Origin: Uloborus plumipes
Taxonomy: Eukaryota > Arthropoda > Arachnida > Araneae > Uloboridae
Assembly (NCBI GenBank): GCA_038373865.1
Contig: JAXGGA010001597.1
Span: 82,625-146,624 of the forward strand
Direction of reading: 5' to 3'
Length of the DNA: 64,000 nt
In this document: positions 11,467 to 23,644 of the stretch, in pieces
Numbering within the stretch: the stretch's first letter is position 1
Layout: every line of letters starts with the position of its first letter
Notes under the pieces: model-generated
Told to the model about the DNA's origin: nothing
What the model saw: the letters and a program-made list of their open reading frames with translations, nothing else
The model's database searches: none
Position numbers and translations under genes: made by a program

Positions 11467-13910
11467 TACTTAATGAAAAGCACAGTTTAGCAGCTGGTGC
11501 ACCAAAAAGGAGGGGGGTGGGTCAAAAGAAATTTTTGGAGTAGGAAGTACATCTTCATCTGCTTTTTTTTTCGGCAAAATATGGCTTGATTATTGTATTT
11601 TAACATTAGGGATTAAATGACGTCTAAAACGTATCAAATTCGGCCTCAAAAACCAAGACGGGTGGCCAGGCCACTGTAGAGTCCTCCTTCTGCTTCAAAG
11701 TTCCATTCTTGTGAAATAACGTGAAAAAGACGATTTTTTCAAATATTCATTTTTTATTTTCGTGAAATAAATCAATCCACTGAGTAGAAAAAATCACTTT
11801 TCACTTGATCCTCCCTTTTTGACCCTGAAAAGAGAGGGGGCATTGTCAATTTACTATGGAAGTGAGGGGGAAGAAGTCCCCTTGACCCATCGTATGAGCC
11901 GCTTACACCCATAACTGAAAATTTTAAAAAGCGGTTGCTCAATTGCTCATTTGCGTCTCTACAAAAGGCGACCTCTTTGAAAAAACATATATATATTTTT
12001 ATTAGTAAAGGTCTACCTTTATTATTAGTTGATGTGTTTTCTTGAAGAATTTATCTTCAATAAAATTATGTTCAAAATTAGATTTCTGGTTTTTTCCCCG
12101 AACCTTGTCTTTATTACTTTATACATACTCCTTCCGATACAAAATAGGATCTTTTTTCCTTAAAATAACAAAAAAAAAATCAGATTTTTTTTTTAATACC
12201 TAAACCACGGGGTAAATAGGCATCAAGTTAAAGCTCTATGCTTCAACTACTTTCAATAGCAGTTACGTTACAAATTGATATTTTCACTTGACAGTAGCGC
12301 ATGCTACACAAAACCAAGAGGTGTCAGTTTGACCGCCCACGGTTGCGATCTATTTTTGCCTACACTTTGTTAGGGAAACTGAAGTGATATTTCAACCAGA
12401 AAACTTCTTCGTCTACTAAAGTTTTTTGCCTTTTTCATGTGATATTTTTTCCTTATAATTTTCAAAGAAGGAACGATTTGCTTGCGATAACGCTTTTCTT
12501 AGCAATTACTAAATATTTTATGCCCTTATAGAAGATTTCAAAATGATAACGGTTGCCAGAAAAGAAGCTTTTAAAAAAATGTATGAAGAAGGAACTCCAA
12601 TTCAGTTAATTATTCCTAATAAATACCTCAAAAAAGGAACATCATCTTTATTTGCTCGTTCATTTGTTTTTATTTATTTATTTTAAAATGCAAATGTTGA
12701 ATATAAGAGAAATTAGTATGATTGTGATCAATAAATTGAACTGCAGACATAAATTCAGTCGTGTAGAAAATTAAGTTTTGCAAAGGCTTCTATTAATTGC
12801 TATACATTAAAAGAAATATTGTCAAAAATAGTATCATTTTTTGGTCTAAATATCCCTACTGTTTATATCAATCATTTAATTATTATTGTTGTCCGCATGT
12901 ATATTTATTTTTAGCATGCCTAAGTCACGCAGAAACGTTTCCACAACTGAACGTATTTTAAAAATAAAACTTCGCCGTTTTTCCATTATAGTCTGTGGGC
13001 CGAAGGCAGAAAAGATGCTTAGAAACATGGTTTCGTTTGCCAACTTCGGGGACTACAAAATGTGATATTTTTCTGAATCCTTAGAGTCTACAGATGAAAA
13101 AAACACAATGTTCCCAAAAAAAATATTGTATCATTAATTTTTTACAAACCATTAAAAATACATGACAAAATAGGCGAAAATGAAATTCTAGGGGCGGATA
13201 ATTACGTTAAATATCATAAAAATGTGTCTGTCTCTTTCTGTATATTTATATGTATATATAGGTGGAAAGATAGAAACTGTTTAATTATCTTTTCGGCGAC
13301 CTTCCTCGAATTTGCGCATGCGTCAGGTCTCAATTGATTTTATGAAACTAGGGGTGATTGTGATAAGAGAGATAAGGAATAGGAAGGGATTTTTCTTTGT
13401 TTTGTTTTGTTTTTCGTTGGATTCGTTTATTTGAGGTGTTGATCGGTTCTTGTGAATCCTCTTGAAGTTTTTTTTTTTTTTTTTTTTTTTAAATTCTCTT
13501 CCTTATCAGGTCTATGAAAATAAAATGATATTGGACAAAGTAGAATTGCTGCCATCGTGCATTTTTGTAATCAAGCTTCCTGCCTTTTTAAAATAAAACC
13601 ATTCAATGGTGCTAGGCGCTGGTTTCGAGGGCGGACAGTAGATAGATAGATATTTACAAAAAAATAAAAAAATAAATAAAAAAGTTTACAAAAATAAGTA
13701 AACAATTTTTCAATTTAAATGTAAATTTGGAAAAAGAAAATAAAAACCTTTGTGTAATGAAAAAAAACATATGAAAAAACATATTAAATGCAAAAGAGCA
13801 GGAAAACGGCATGCACGTGTTTCGGCGTTAGAAACACCCTTTTTAGCCTACTTTCCCGTTAAAAACAAAAGAAAGACGAAAAAAGTATTAAAAGTAGCTT
13901 AATGCATCTA
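11467..13910. other. No gene seen
   Basis: AT-rich sequence with poly-A and poly-T tracts, including a run of about 22 T near 13470. A phrase around 13815 (CACGTGTTTCGGCGTTAGAAACACC) resembles a repeat phrase near 56600, but no bounded element could be drawn. Confidence 0.45.
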
Positions 13911-13913
13911 AAA

Positions 13914-14010
13914 AATATCGCCAAGTCCAAAAAATATCGCCAAGTAAAAAAAATATCGCCAAGTAAAAAAAATATCGCCAAGTAAAAAAAATATCGCCAA
14001 GTAAAAAAAA
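13914..14010. repeat. Short tandem repeat, unit ATATCGCCAAGTAAAAAA
   Basis: Five copies of an 18-19-bp unit lie head to tail; the first one or two have CCAAAAA in place of TAAAAAA. The unit core, ATATCGCCAAGT, also occurs at about 24226-24237 inside the hAT element, where more GGCGATAT motifs surround it. A TCGG/TCTG microsatellite follows at about 14085-14118. Confidence 0.85.
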
Positions 14011-14127
14011 TAAAAAGGCAAATTGAATATCGAAAAGTTAAAAATTTGAAAGTAGGGTATTGAGATGGGGAATTTGTGTGTGTGTCGGTCGGTCGGTCGG
14101 TCTGTCGGTCTGTCTGTCCCCCCCCCC

Positions 14128-14997
14128 TAATAACTTTTGAATGAACATTCCGATTTGGACAAACTTTTTTTTTGTTGGAAAGATCTCGGCGAGTACAGCT
14201 CATTCCCATATTTGATTTTTCGATTTGAACAATTTTTGGTTCAACTTTGAACCGTTCAAAAAACCGGTCCCGCGATGCTAACTTTTGAGTGAACAGTCCG
14301 ATTTGAACAAACTTTTTTTTGTTCGAAAGATCTTTTCAAGGATACTTCATTCCCGTATCTACATTTTCAATTTGAACAATTTTTCGTTCAACATTGAACC
14401 GTTCAAACAAGCTGTCACCCCTAATAACTTTTGAATGAACAGTCCGATTTAAACAATTTTTTTTTGTTCGAAGCATCTCGGGAAGGATACTTTATTACCG
14501 TATTTAAATTTTCAATTTGAACATTTTTGGTTCAACATTGAACCATTCAAGTAACCTTTCCCCACCTAATAACTTTTGAGTGAACAGTCCGAATGGAATA
14601 AACTTTTTTTTGTTCGAAAGATCTCGTCGAGTACAGCTCATTCCCATATTTGATTTTTCGATTTGAACAGTTTTTGGTTCAACTTTGAACCGTTCAAACA
14701 GCCTGTCCCGCGATGCTAACTTTTGAGTGAACAATCCGATTTGAACAAACTTTTTTTTGTTCGAAGGATCTCAACAAGGATACTTCATTACCCTATTTAA
14801 ATTTTCCATTTGAGCATTTTTTCGTTCAACATTGAACCGCTCAAGCAGCCTTTCCCCACCTAATAACTTTTGAGTGAACCGTCTGAATGGAATAAACTTT
14901 TTTTTGTTTGAAAGATCTCGGAGAGGCTTTCCCATACATTTCCATATTTCGCTTTTTGATTTGAACCATTTTTCGTTCAATATTGAACCGTTCAGAA
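14128..14997. repeat. Tandem array of 144-150-bp units with 439-bp higher-order period
   Basis: Six units begin with a TAATAACTTTTGA-type phrase at 14128, 14278, 14422, 14567, 14717 and 14861. Each carries GAACA-TCCGAT, a T run with GTTCGAAAGATCT, and the palindromic TTTGAACCGTTCAAA. Units 1 and 4 share subtype-specific text (GAGTACAGCTCATTCCCATA). Units 2 and 5 share the CGCGATGCTAACTTTTGAGT start. The corresponding units are 439 bp apart, so the array is a trimeric higher-order repeat copied about twice. Confidence 0.85.
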
Positions 14998-14999
14998 AA

Positions 15000-16018
15000 A
15001 AAATTAACATTAGCGTCTACGGGGAATTTAAGTTGAATGTTGATCCTGAACTTAAAGTCGGATTTCAAACTAACTTTGTAAGAAAATAGTTTTGATAAAT
15101 AATGTTTGTAAAGTACTTTTCTGAGTAATCTTCTGTGAGGACTCTGATTCCGACTCCGCGAACATGGCGGAAATGCAGGCTCAGAAAAAAAAATGACTGA
15201 ACATGCAGACGATTTTTTATTTATTTATTTGTTTTATTTTATTTATTTATTTTAATTATTATATTTTTTTGGCAGACGATATTTTTTGTAACAAAAATGT
15301 TTCATTCACGGGTGCATTTTATTCTTTATTTATATTTAACAACTGGCAGCGGATTAAAAATGAAATTCGAGACATTTTAGTAACAAACGAGTTTTTTTTT
15401 TCTTTCTTTGATAAAATACGTTTTGATGCTCTTTGTACTTTTATTTATTTATTTATTTATTTTATTATTATTATTATTTTTTTTTTTTGAAAACAATGGA
15501 GGATTTTTTCTACGGAGGAACTGTAACAGTTGCACTCTTTAAAAGGTGCGACAAAGCTTTATTTATTCGTTAATTACTTTTTACGTGTCTATTTCATCTG
15601 ATGAGAGGGGTATAGTTTGCTTTTCGAAATCAGCTCTATGTGCTAAAAGGTATGTTTAACATAGTTTTCAGTTTCAGATAATCAAGAGAATAATGATCAG
15701 ATGCGAGAATGCCGATGTCGATGTACGGGAAAGTAGGCTCGTTTAGTTCTTGACAGAACTTCTTGTTAATGCTAAAAAGGTGAGTTTAAGGATGAAATTC
15801 TTCGTCAAATTTATCAAATATTAATTCTAACTGAATTATCATAATCAGAAAAATCATTTATGCACATCTGCTGACACAAGAGCTTCATTTAATGAATATT
15901 TTTGCACCTTCATGTACATTTTTTTGAAGAAGGAGTTTTCTGGTATGCATTGAAGATGTGTTTTGCAAATTATCTAGTGCAGTAGAAAGTGTTTCACTAT
16001 TTCACTGATATCAGTAGT
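15000..16018. other. No gene seen
   Basis: AT-rich sequence with TTTA-type microsatellites near 15220-15260 and 15438-15480. A phrase with CTCTGATTCCGACTCCGC at about 15140 resembles the GACTCC-rich patch at 41565-41820. No coding signal. Confidence 0.45.
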
Positions 16019-16020
16019 TA

Positions 16021-17440
16021 CAATGCTCGACATTGAAAATGCAACACCAAGAAGGAGTGGTCAGAAATTCATGCAAATTTTACCGTAGACGCACGTCACT
16101 GAGTTATGCAAATGATATGAAATGCGCAGCTCTCCGATGCACGTGAAGTAAGATATAAGAGAATGAAATTGAAAAGTGGGCTATGTTCATGTTGGTTTTT
16201 CTGCCAGACTAATTATCGGAGAAATTTGGTTTTTGTCTCGAAGGATACGTGTGATAGGAGGAAATGCCACGCCGTCCTCAACGAAGACACTTCCAGCATA
16301 TAGACGACTTTACAAGGGGTATGGTGATCGGACTGAGAAGGGGAGGTTGGTCCATACGTCAAATTGCAGCTGATACCCACATGGATGCAAGCACTGTGCA
16401 TCGGCTGTGTCGGAGATGGTTGGAAAGAGGAAATATAGCCACATTGAGGGGTGCAGGTGCAGCCAGAGTGACGTCAGACCGCTTAGATCGACGGATTCAC
16501 CGACAAGCTGTGGCGGACCCGCAAGTCACTTGTACGTCGATTCTGCAGCACGTGCAAGGTACCCTGGATGTTCCTGTGTCGACCAGAACCATTTCCCGTC
16601 GACTGGTTGCACGTGGCTTGCAATCACGGCGCCCGCTAAGAAGACTGCCATTGACCTCACAGCACAGACTCCAACGTTTGGAATGGTGCAGGACCAGAGC
16701 GACGTGGATGGCAGAATGGCAAACCGTAGTGTTCTCAGATGAATCCCGCTTCTGTTTGTCCAGCGATAGTCATCGCATACGTGTGTGGCGTCGACGTGGA
16801 GAAAGATCGAATCCGGCAGTAACTGTGGAACGCCCCACAGCGCGACAACGTGGCATAATGGTTTGGGGCGCTATTGCATACAATTTCGTATCACCTCTAG
16901 TTCGTATTCGGGGCACTATGACGGCCCAACGATATGTAGATAATGTACTGCGGCCGGTGGCAATCCCCTACCTTCAGGGTCTGCCAAATGCAATTTTTCA
17001 ACAGGATAACGCCCGGCCTCACAGTGCTCGAATCAGCCAACATGCTCTACGAGGTGTACAGATGTTTTCCTGGCCACCATACTCTCCTGACTTGTCACCA
17101 ATCGAACATGTGTGGGACGTGATTGGACGCTGTTTGCAGAACCTGCCACTGCCTCGTTCAGAGGACGAACTGTGGCAAATGGTTGAAAGGGAATGGAGTG
17201 CCATCCCTCAGGACACCATCCGCAGGCTTATTGGCTCCATGCCTAGACGTGTTTCTTCGTGCATCGCTGTCCGCGGTGGTCCTACTTCTTACTGAGCCGA
17301 CGCCGTGCTCGCTCTAAATTTTGCTTATTTATTTTGAAATAAATATCACTTATTGTTCCATGCTGTCTCTGTCTTCTTACCAAATTTCATCAATTTCTGA
17401 CCACTCCTTCTTGGTGTTGCATTTTCAATGTCGAGCAGTG
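16021..17440 (+). mobile_element. Tc1-like transposon, apparently complete (copy 1)
   Basis: The element has inverted termini. The left starts CAATGCTCGACATTGAAAAT and continues through GCAACACCAAGAAGGAGTGG; the right end is the reverse complement, with CACTGCTCGACATTG. TA dinucleotides flank it at 16019-16020 and 17441-17442. One uninterrupted transposase frame lies inside. An AATAAA-type signal follows the stop at about 17337. At 1.42 kb it has the size of a complete Tc1 element. Confidence 0.93.
16264..17295 (+). CDS. Tc1-like DDE transposase, intact, 343 residues
   Basis: This would excise and reinsert the surrounding element at TA sites. Residues 10-120 form paired helix-turn-helix domains for end binding, with a recognition helix around DASTVHRLCRRW at 41-52 and an RRPLRR basic stretch at 122-127. 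The RNase H-like core has its first Asp at 159 (VFSDES), the second at 248 (FQQDNARPH) and a Glu at 281 (SPDLSPIEHVWD). WGAI at 201-204 is the usual core strand. I count 32 residues between the second Asp and the Glu, shorter than the 34 of classical Tc1. The start was chosen because MPRRPQRR matches the usual N terminus and the frame is open to the stop at 17293. No break is seen. The frame is more GC-rich than its surroundings, consistent with recent arrival. Confidence 0.95.
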   Translation: MPRRPQRRHFQHIDDFTRGMVIGLRRGGWSIRQIAADTHMDASTVHRLCRRWLERGNIATLRGAGAARVTSDRLDRRIHRQAVADPQVTCTSILQHVQGTLDVPVSTRTISRRLVARGLQSRRPLRRLPLTSQHRLQRLEWCRTRATWMAEWQTVVFSDESRFCLSSDSHRIRVWRRRGERSNPAVTVERPTARQRGIMVWGAIAYNFVSPLVRIRGTMTAQRYVDNVLRPVAIPYLQGLPNAIFQQDNARPHSARISQHALRGVQMFSWPPYSPDLSPIEHVWDVIGRCLQNLPLPRSEDELWQMVEREWSAIPQDTIRRLIGSMPRRVSSCIAVRGGPTSY

Positions 17441-17442
17441 TA

Positions 17443-19445
17443 TAATGTGCACTCTATGAATTATTTACCTTTTTTTTTATTTCTGCAGGTTAAATATCTT
17501 TTTTCCTGTACTCCCTCTCCCCCTTTTTTTGTTCTTCCAGCAAATTACGCACAAAATAGAAAAAGATGCCCCTATAACAGGGTTTAACTTTCTGCAGAGC
17601 TCATTGGAGCTGAATTCCTGCACTTCGATCGTTTCAATTGTAGCTGAATTTTTGTATTTTAGTCGAAATTCAAGCTTTTTATGTTCAAAAATATGTTCTG
17701 AAGACTATTGGGCTCTTGCCTTTATTTTGTTAGCTCCACCCTCGATTCTTGTCAATCCTCTCTTTGTTTTTTAATTTCGATTACCTGCTTGCTGTATAGC
17801 CTGGTCTTTCTTTATGCTGCAAAATACATTCATAGTTTATATATCAGCCACAAATTTACAAACACTCATTCACTGTGAGCATACGCATGTATCACACGCA
17901 AATTTAGTATTTCATGTAAATAAATGGGTAAATAACGAGCGTAGTTGATATGATAAGTAAAGACCCAATGTGTTATTTTTCCAACCAACAGTAAGATGTA
18001 TTATAAAATATTAATTAGAAATAAAACTGCATGCCAAGTTATAAAACAGTCGTACAAAATTAACTTTTAAAATTTTGTCTGTTAAAAAAATGCAGCAATG
18101 ATAAGAAACAGAAAGGTTTAACATGAAAACAAGAAAATGAAACATACTTTTTAATTTTTAGTGTATCGTCTGCTAATGTTTAATTGTGTGCTAATGTTAA
18201 TAATATTAGCTTCACATGGCATCAGTTAGAGTTGTTGTTTATGTTCTAAAGATTTTGTACGTCAGTTACTGCGATTCAGTTGTCAATAAATATGTTTTTT
18301 GTGCAGACGGCGATTGCTCGTAGATTTGTGTGTTTAGCTTTTAATCAAAGGAAAAAAAATCTTCAGTATATCTTAACAAATTGAACGAAAAGAGAAAGCT
18401 CTATAGCTGTTAGATTTGCAGAAACCAACTTTCAGGTGGTTTTATTCCTGATTTATCTAATAAAGGCGTCTTAAGAAAACTCTTGTCTCGTGACCGCTTG
18501 TCGCTCATCCTACTCACGATCCTCCTATATTCTAATCCATGTGGATACGAAACCAATCTTTCAAGAAATAATAACTTAAAGTTTAAATGCGTCTTTGCAA
18601 TCGTCTTTAATCTGCGTTAATTTAATCCATCTACAATTCAACAACAAGAGAGATTTAAACAAGAAAAGATTTGAAAAGGACTTAAGCATTTTGGAAAAGC
18701 AACATTAGTGCTAGCGTATCCAACGCTGTGGTAAAAAATACGGTTAATTTAGTAAAAAAATATTTTAAAAAATGATCCATGCATTGAAAATGAAATAACA
18801 GTAACAAATATAAGCGAAACGATCCTACACCGAGAAAAGTGGGCCAAAATAATTGTAAAATCAACGAATTAAAAAGCAAATCGTCTACTAAAAATCATAG
18901 GCGATGTCTTGTTTATAGCGTCCTCTATAGTTACTTTCCGTTCCCAAAAGAGAGCAAGCGGAAATGCGGATTGATACAGTTTTCGATTTTCTTTATTATT
19001 AAATCACAAAAGATATGAAGTAAGTATACTAAAACTTATTAATATATTTTGCAACATAAAACCGTATGGAAAAGACAAATTAAGGTAGAAAAACTGTTTA
19101 TTGAAATTTTAAATTGCAAATATTTTGTGCAAAAGCGCCACCTAGAGACAATTTCTGTTGTGAAAGAGCCAACAGGCTGAGGAATATAGTCCCTGTTTCA
19201 GGTACTAATTAAAACTTAATGAGACAAGCTTTGCTTGGGAACATTGGATTTTTCGATTGAGTACATCACTATTAATAGATTTCAATCAAGTTCCCTTAGT
19301 CCCCAAGATTGGTAAACGAACTTAAACGATATCGGTGCTTGGCCCACAGACTATTAATTTACACACCATACACTGTAAAAAAAAACTGCTATACTACCAG
19401 TAAATCAATAGGAAACTTGTATTCCATAAACTTTTCTAGTAATTA
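17443..19445. other. No gene seen
   Basis: AT-rich sequence. Short frames have no recognisable motif. A GCGCCACCTAGAGAC phrase lies at about 19135. Confidence 0.45.
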
Positions 19446-19447
19446 TA

Positions 19448-20343
19448 TACTCAAGAACCAAAGCATTAGGACCACCCCTACATTTTGCAATGAGCTCGCC
19501 TGGATGACGTTTAAGGTACATGGTCAGGTGGAAGTGGTATTTAACTACTGCTGCGGATTCTGAAGAATCGTCCTTTCACTTACTACAGTGTGTGATGGGC
19601 AAGGCTGCGGACACTGCTGGATATGGGGCTATGCAGCAAACGTCCCAATCGTGTGCCTCTTTGCAGAACAAGCGTCATCGCCAATTACGCCTGCGCTGTA
19701 ACTGAGAACATCGCAACTGGACCATGGATCAGTGAGAGAGAGTTGCCTAGTCAGATGAATCACGGTTTACCATTCATCTCGCGGACGACCGTGTCAGAAT
19801 ACGCCGTCTTTCAAGCGAACAATTGCTCCCTCAATGTACAGTAGGTCATAAACAGGCCGGTGGTGGTGGTATTATGCATTGAGGGACGTTCTCTTGGGCC
19901 TCTCTGGGACCTGTGGTTGTGGTACAGGGTATCTGAACATCATTGCTGACCAGTTGCACCCTTACATGGCCTCTGCTTTTAAAACTGGAAATGGAATTTT
20001 CCAATAGGACAATGCCCCGTGCCACAAGGCTCAAATAGAGTTGGAGTGGCTCGAGGAACATGATGCAGAATTCCAGTTAATGTCTTGGCCGCTTAACTGA
20101 CTGGATCTCAATCCGATAGAACACATTTGGGATGTCATGGGACCGCAGCTCAAAGCTCAAAGGCCACCAATGCGCAATATCTCGGATTTGTAAGACCGTT
20201 GCTTAAACATCTGGTGTAACCTGTCTCCGGCCATCTACCAATGACTTGTGGCATCCATTTAAAGCGAGTTTCACCTGCGTTGCGGGTTAAAGGTGGGCCA
20301 ACTCGTTATTAAGAGGTGATCATAATCTTTTGGCTCTTGATTG
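19448..20343 (+). pseudogene. Second Tc1-like lineage, internally deleted and dead
   Basis: Related inverted termini (left TACTCAAGAACCAAAGCATT, right complement CAATCAAGAGCCAAAAGATT) are flanked by TA at 19446-19447 and 20344-20345. Translation of the 3' half gives DNAPCHKAQIELEWLEEHD, then SWPLN, a stop, LDLNPIEHIWDVM, clearly a Tc1-type catalytic core. I count 36 positions between the second Asp and the Glu. Stops fall right before the Asp (FQ-stop-DNAP), inside the SPDLN block and elsewhere. The DNA-binding half is deleted, and total length is only 0.9 kb. The termini differ from those of 16021-17440, so this is a separate family. Confidence 0.85.
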
Positions 20344-20345
20344 TA

Positions 20346-21417
20346 TAGCTCCTTCTTAAGTAGCGTTATTAAGAAGTAGCTGTTTACTTGAGAGAAAGCT
20401 GTAGAAGAAAAACTGTATAAGGAAATGTGGGGCAAGGGGAAATAGTTAAGATAACTTGCCTATGTAAAATGAGAAAAATGGAAATGTGTTCCAAAAATTA
20501 TTGTACACAAAGAGGGATTAATGTATTTTGTTATAACTTGCGTCCAGATGCTGTTTTTCATTTTTGGCAATTATTTTATATCTTCAAAAAAAGAGGAAAA
20601 TTTGCACCTCAAAAAACTAAATGAATGATTGAATGAATAAATAAAAAAATAAGTGAATGAATTGATAAGTAAAGGGCTTCAAATGAATCAGTAATTGAAT
20701 TAATAAGCAAGGACTGCAAATGAATCAATAAGGGAAGGGACACTTTAGTTCACATAAGTAAAGGACTTCAAATTAACCAATAAATGAAGAAATACGTAAG
20801 TGATTTAATGAATGAATGAAAAAGTAAACGAAATGAACTATACTTGTATTTCACTTTGCCAAATCTACTTTATCCCGCGTGCACTTGACAAATTGCAATG
20901 AACATTTAAAATCAAAACATGCCTAATATAAATTAAATAAGTACTACAATGGAAGTTAGTAAACTTCAATTAATACTTAAAATAGTAATTATAATTCAAC
21001 TTCGCAGAGATGGCCTATGACTCCTCCTTTTTTCAGGATTGTCCATTTTTAGGAAGGGGTGATTCGCAGATGAAAATTGAGGAATGGGATTCACAATTGA
21101 TGGGGGGAATTTGAATGGGTAGAAATTCTACCTATTTTAATACCTATTTTAAGGAATGGACTCGTTTTCTCATTTGATTGACACCGGCCATCTCGTCGCG
21201 GTTGAATTATACAAAAACTTTATAATTTTATAATAACAAAAAATATTTTTGATGAACCACGAAATGTTAAAATGTGTGTATTAAAGTTGTAAAATGACTT
21301 GTACTATTTTTCGTTGATCTCTAGAGCTTTTTTTTTTTTTTTGACTGGAATCAACTATATATTTATCGATTTAGATAAAATATTGGAGCTGTAAACCGGG
21401 AAAACATTTTACCATTT
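20346..21417. other. No gene seen
   Basis: AT-rich with repeated GAATGAAT/AATAAATG-type phrases at 20620-20830. A 20-bp string CACTTTAGTTCACATAAGTA at about 20743 recurs at about 27067. Confidence 0.45.
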
Positions 21418-21554
21418 TAGTCTGTGGAGTTAGCGACAAAAACAGCCGAAATATTTCACTTCCGGATACCAGTGTGAAATTTGGTACAGAGCTTAGGTAC
21501 ATATATAAGAACAAAAAACCGCCGGGAGACACTTGATCAGGGGTCATGAACTCC

Positions 21555-22412
21555 CGTGATGACGTCATCAAAATGGCCGCTTTTACAGGTACATACGTTC
21601 GTTTAATTGCTTAAAACTCCATCATAGATTAAAATATTGCAAAACTCAAATGTATCATCTGAAAGCTCTTTAAAAGAACTATTTAGAAATGTTTAATTTT
21701 TCTTTCTGAGGTCAAGGGCCCACATGTGATGACGTCATCAAAATGGCCGCTTTTACAGGTAAATACGTTTGTTTAACTCCCCCTAAAACTCCATCATAGA
21801 TTTAAATATTTCAAAACTCAACTATATCATCTGAAAGCGCTTTAAAAGATCTATTTAGAAATATTTAATTTTTCTTTCTGAGGTTAAGGGCTCACCTCTG
21901 ATGACGTCATCAAAATGGCCGCTTTTACAAGTAAATACGTTCGTTTAACTGCTTAAACTCCATCATAGATTCAAATATTGCAAAACTCAAATATATCATC
22001 TGAAAGCTCTTTAAAAGAGCTATTTAGAAAGATTTAATTTTTCTTTCTGAGGTCAAGGTCCCACCTGTACTGACGTCATCAAAATGGCCGCTTTTACAGG
22101 TAAATACGTTTGTTTAACTCCCCCTAAAACTCCATCATAGATTTAAATATTTCAAAACTCAACTATATCATCTGAAAGCGCTTTAAAAGATCTATTTAGA
22201 AATATTTAATTTTTCTTTCTGAGGTTAAGGGCTCACCTCTGATGACGTCATCAAAATGGCCGCTTTTACAAGTAAATACGTTCGTTTAACTGCTTAAACT
22301 CCATCATAGATTCAAATATTGCAAAACTCAAATATATCATCTGAAAGCTCTTTAAAAGAGCTATTTAGAAAGATTTAATTTTTCTTTCTGAGGTCAAGGG
22401 ACCACCTGTGAT
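21555..22412 (+). repeat. Left array, five units of about 171 bp
   Basis: Each unit begins GATGACGTCATCAAAATGGC, then reads GCTTTTACAGGTAAATACGT, ACTCCATCATAGATT, CAAAACTCAA, CTTTAAAAGAGCT and TTTCTTTCTGAGGTCAAGG. Units alternate slightly between two subtypes (GCTTAAACTCC versus CCCCTAAAACTCC). Every boundary carries the palindrome TGACGTCA. Confidence 0.9.
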
Positions 22413-23644
22413 GACGTCATTTGAGGCCATTTTGATGACGTCATTACAGGTGGGACCTTGACCTCAGAGAGAAAAATTAAATCTTTCTAAATAACTCTTT
22501 TAAAGAGCTTTCAGATGATATATTTGAGTTTTGCAACATTTGAACCTATGATGGAGTTTTAGGGGGAGTTAAACAAACGTATTTACCTGTAAAAGCGGCC
22601 ATTTTGATGACGTCATCACAGGTGGGGCCTTGACCTTAGAAAGAAAAATTAAATCTTTCTAGATAGCTCTTTTAAAGAGCTTTTAGATGATATAGTTGAG
22701 TTTTGCAATATTTGAATCTATGATGGAGTTTTAGGGGGAGTTAAACAAACGTATTTACATATAAAAGCGGCCATTTTGATGACGTCATCACAGGTGGGCC
22801 CTTGACCTTAGAAAGAAAAACTAAATTTTTCTAAAAAGCTCTTTTAAAGAGCTTTTATATGATATATTTGAGCTTTGTAATATTTGAATCTATGATGGAG
22901 TTTTAGGGGGAGTAAAACAAACGTATTTATCTATACAAGCGGCCATTTTAATGACGTCATCACAGGTGGGCCCTTGACCTTTAGAAAGAAAAATTAAATT
23001 TTTCTAGATAGCTCTTCTAAAGAGCTTTCAGATGATATATTTGAGTTTTGCAATATTTGAATCTATGATGGAGTTTTAGGGGGAGTTAAACAAACGTATT
23101 TACATGTAAAAGCGGCCATTTTGATGACGTCATCACAGGTGGGCCCTTGACCTTAGAAAGAAAAATTATATCTTTATAAATAGATCTTTTAAAGCGCTTT
23201 CAGATAATATAGTTGAGTTTTGAAATATTTAAATATATAATGGAATTTTAGGGGGAGTTAACCAAACGTATTTACCTGTAAAAGCGGCCATTTTGATGAC
23301 GTCATCACAGGTGGGCCCTTGACCTTAAAAAGAAATAATAAATTTTTCTAAACAGCTCTTTTAAAGAGCTTTCGGATGATGTATTTGAGTTTTGCAATAT
23401 TTGAATCTATGATGGAGTTTTAAGCAGTTAAACGAACGTATTTACCTGCAAAAGCGGCCATTTTGATGACGTCATCACAGGTGAACCCTTGACCTCAGAA
23501 AGAAAAATTATATCTTTATAAATAGATCTTTTAAAGCGCTTTCAGATGATATAGTTGAGTTTTGAAATATTTAAAAAAAAATGGAATTTTAGGGCGAGTT
23601 AACCAAACGTATTTACCTGTAAAAGCGGCCATTTTGATGACGTC

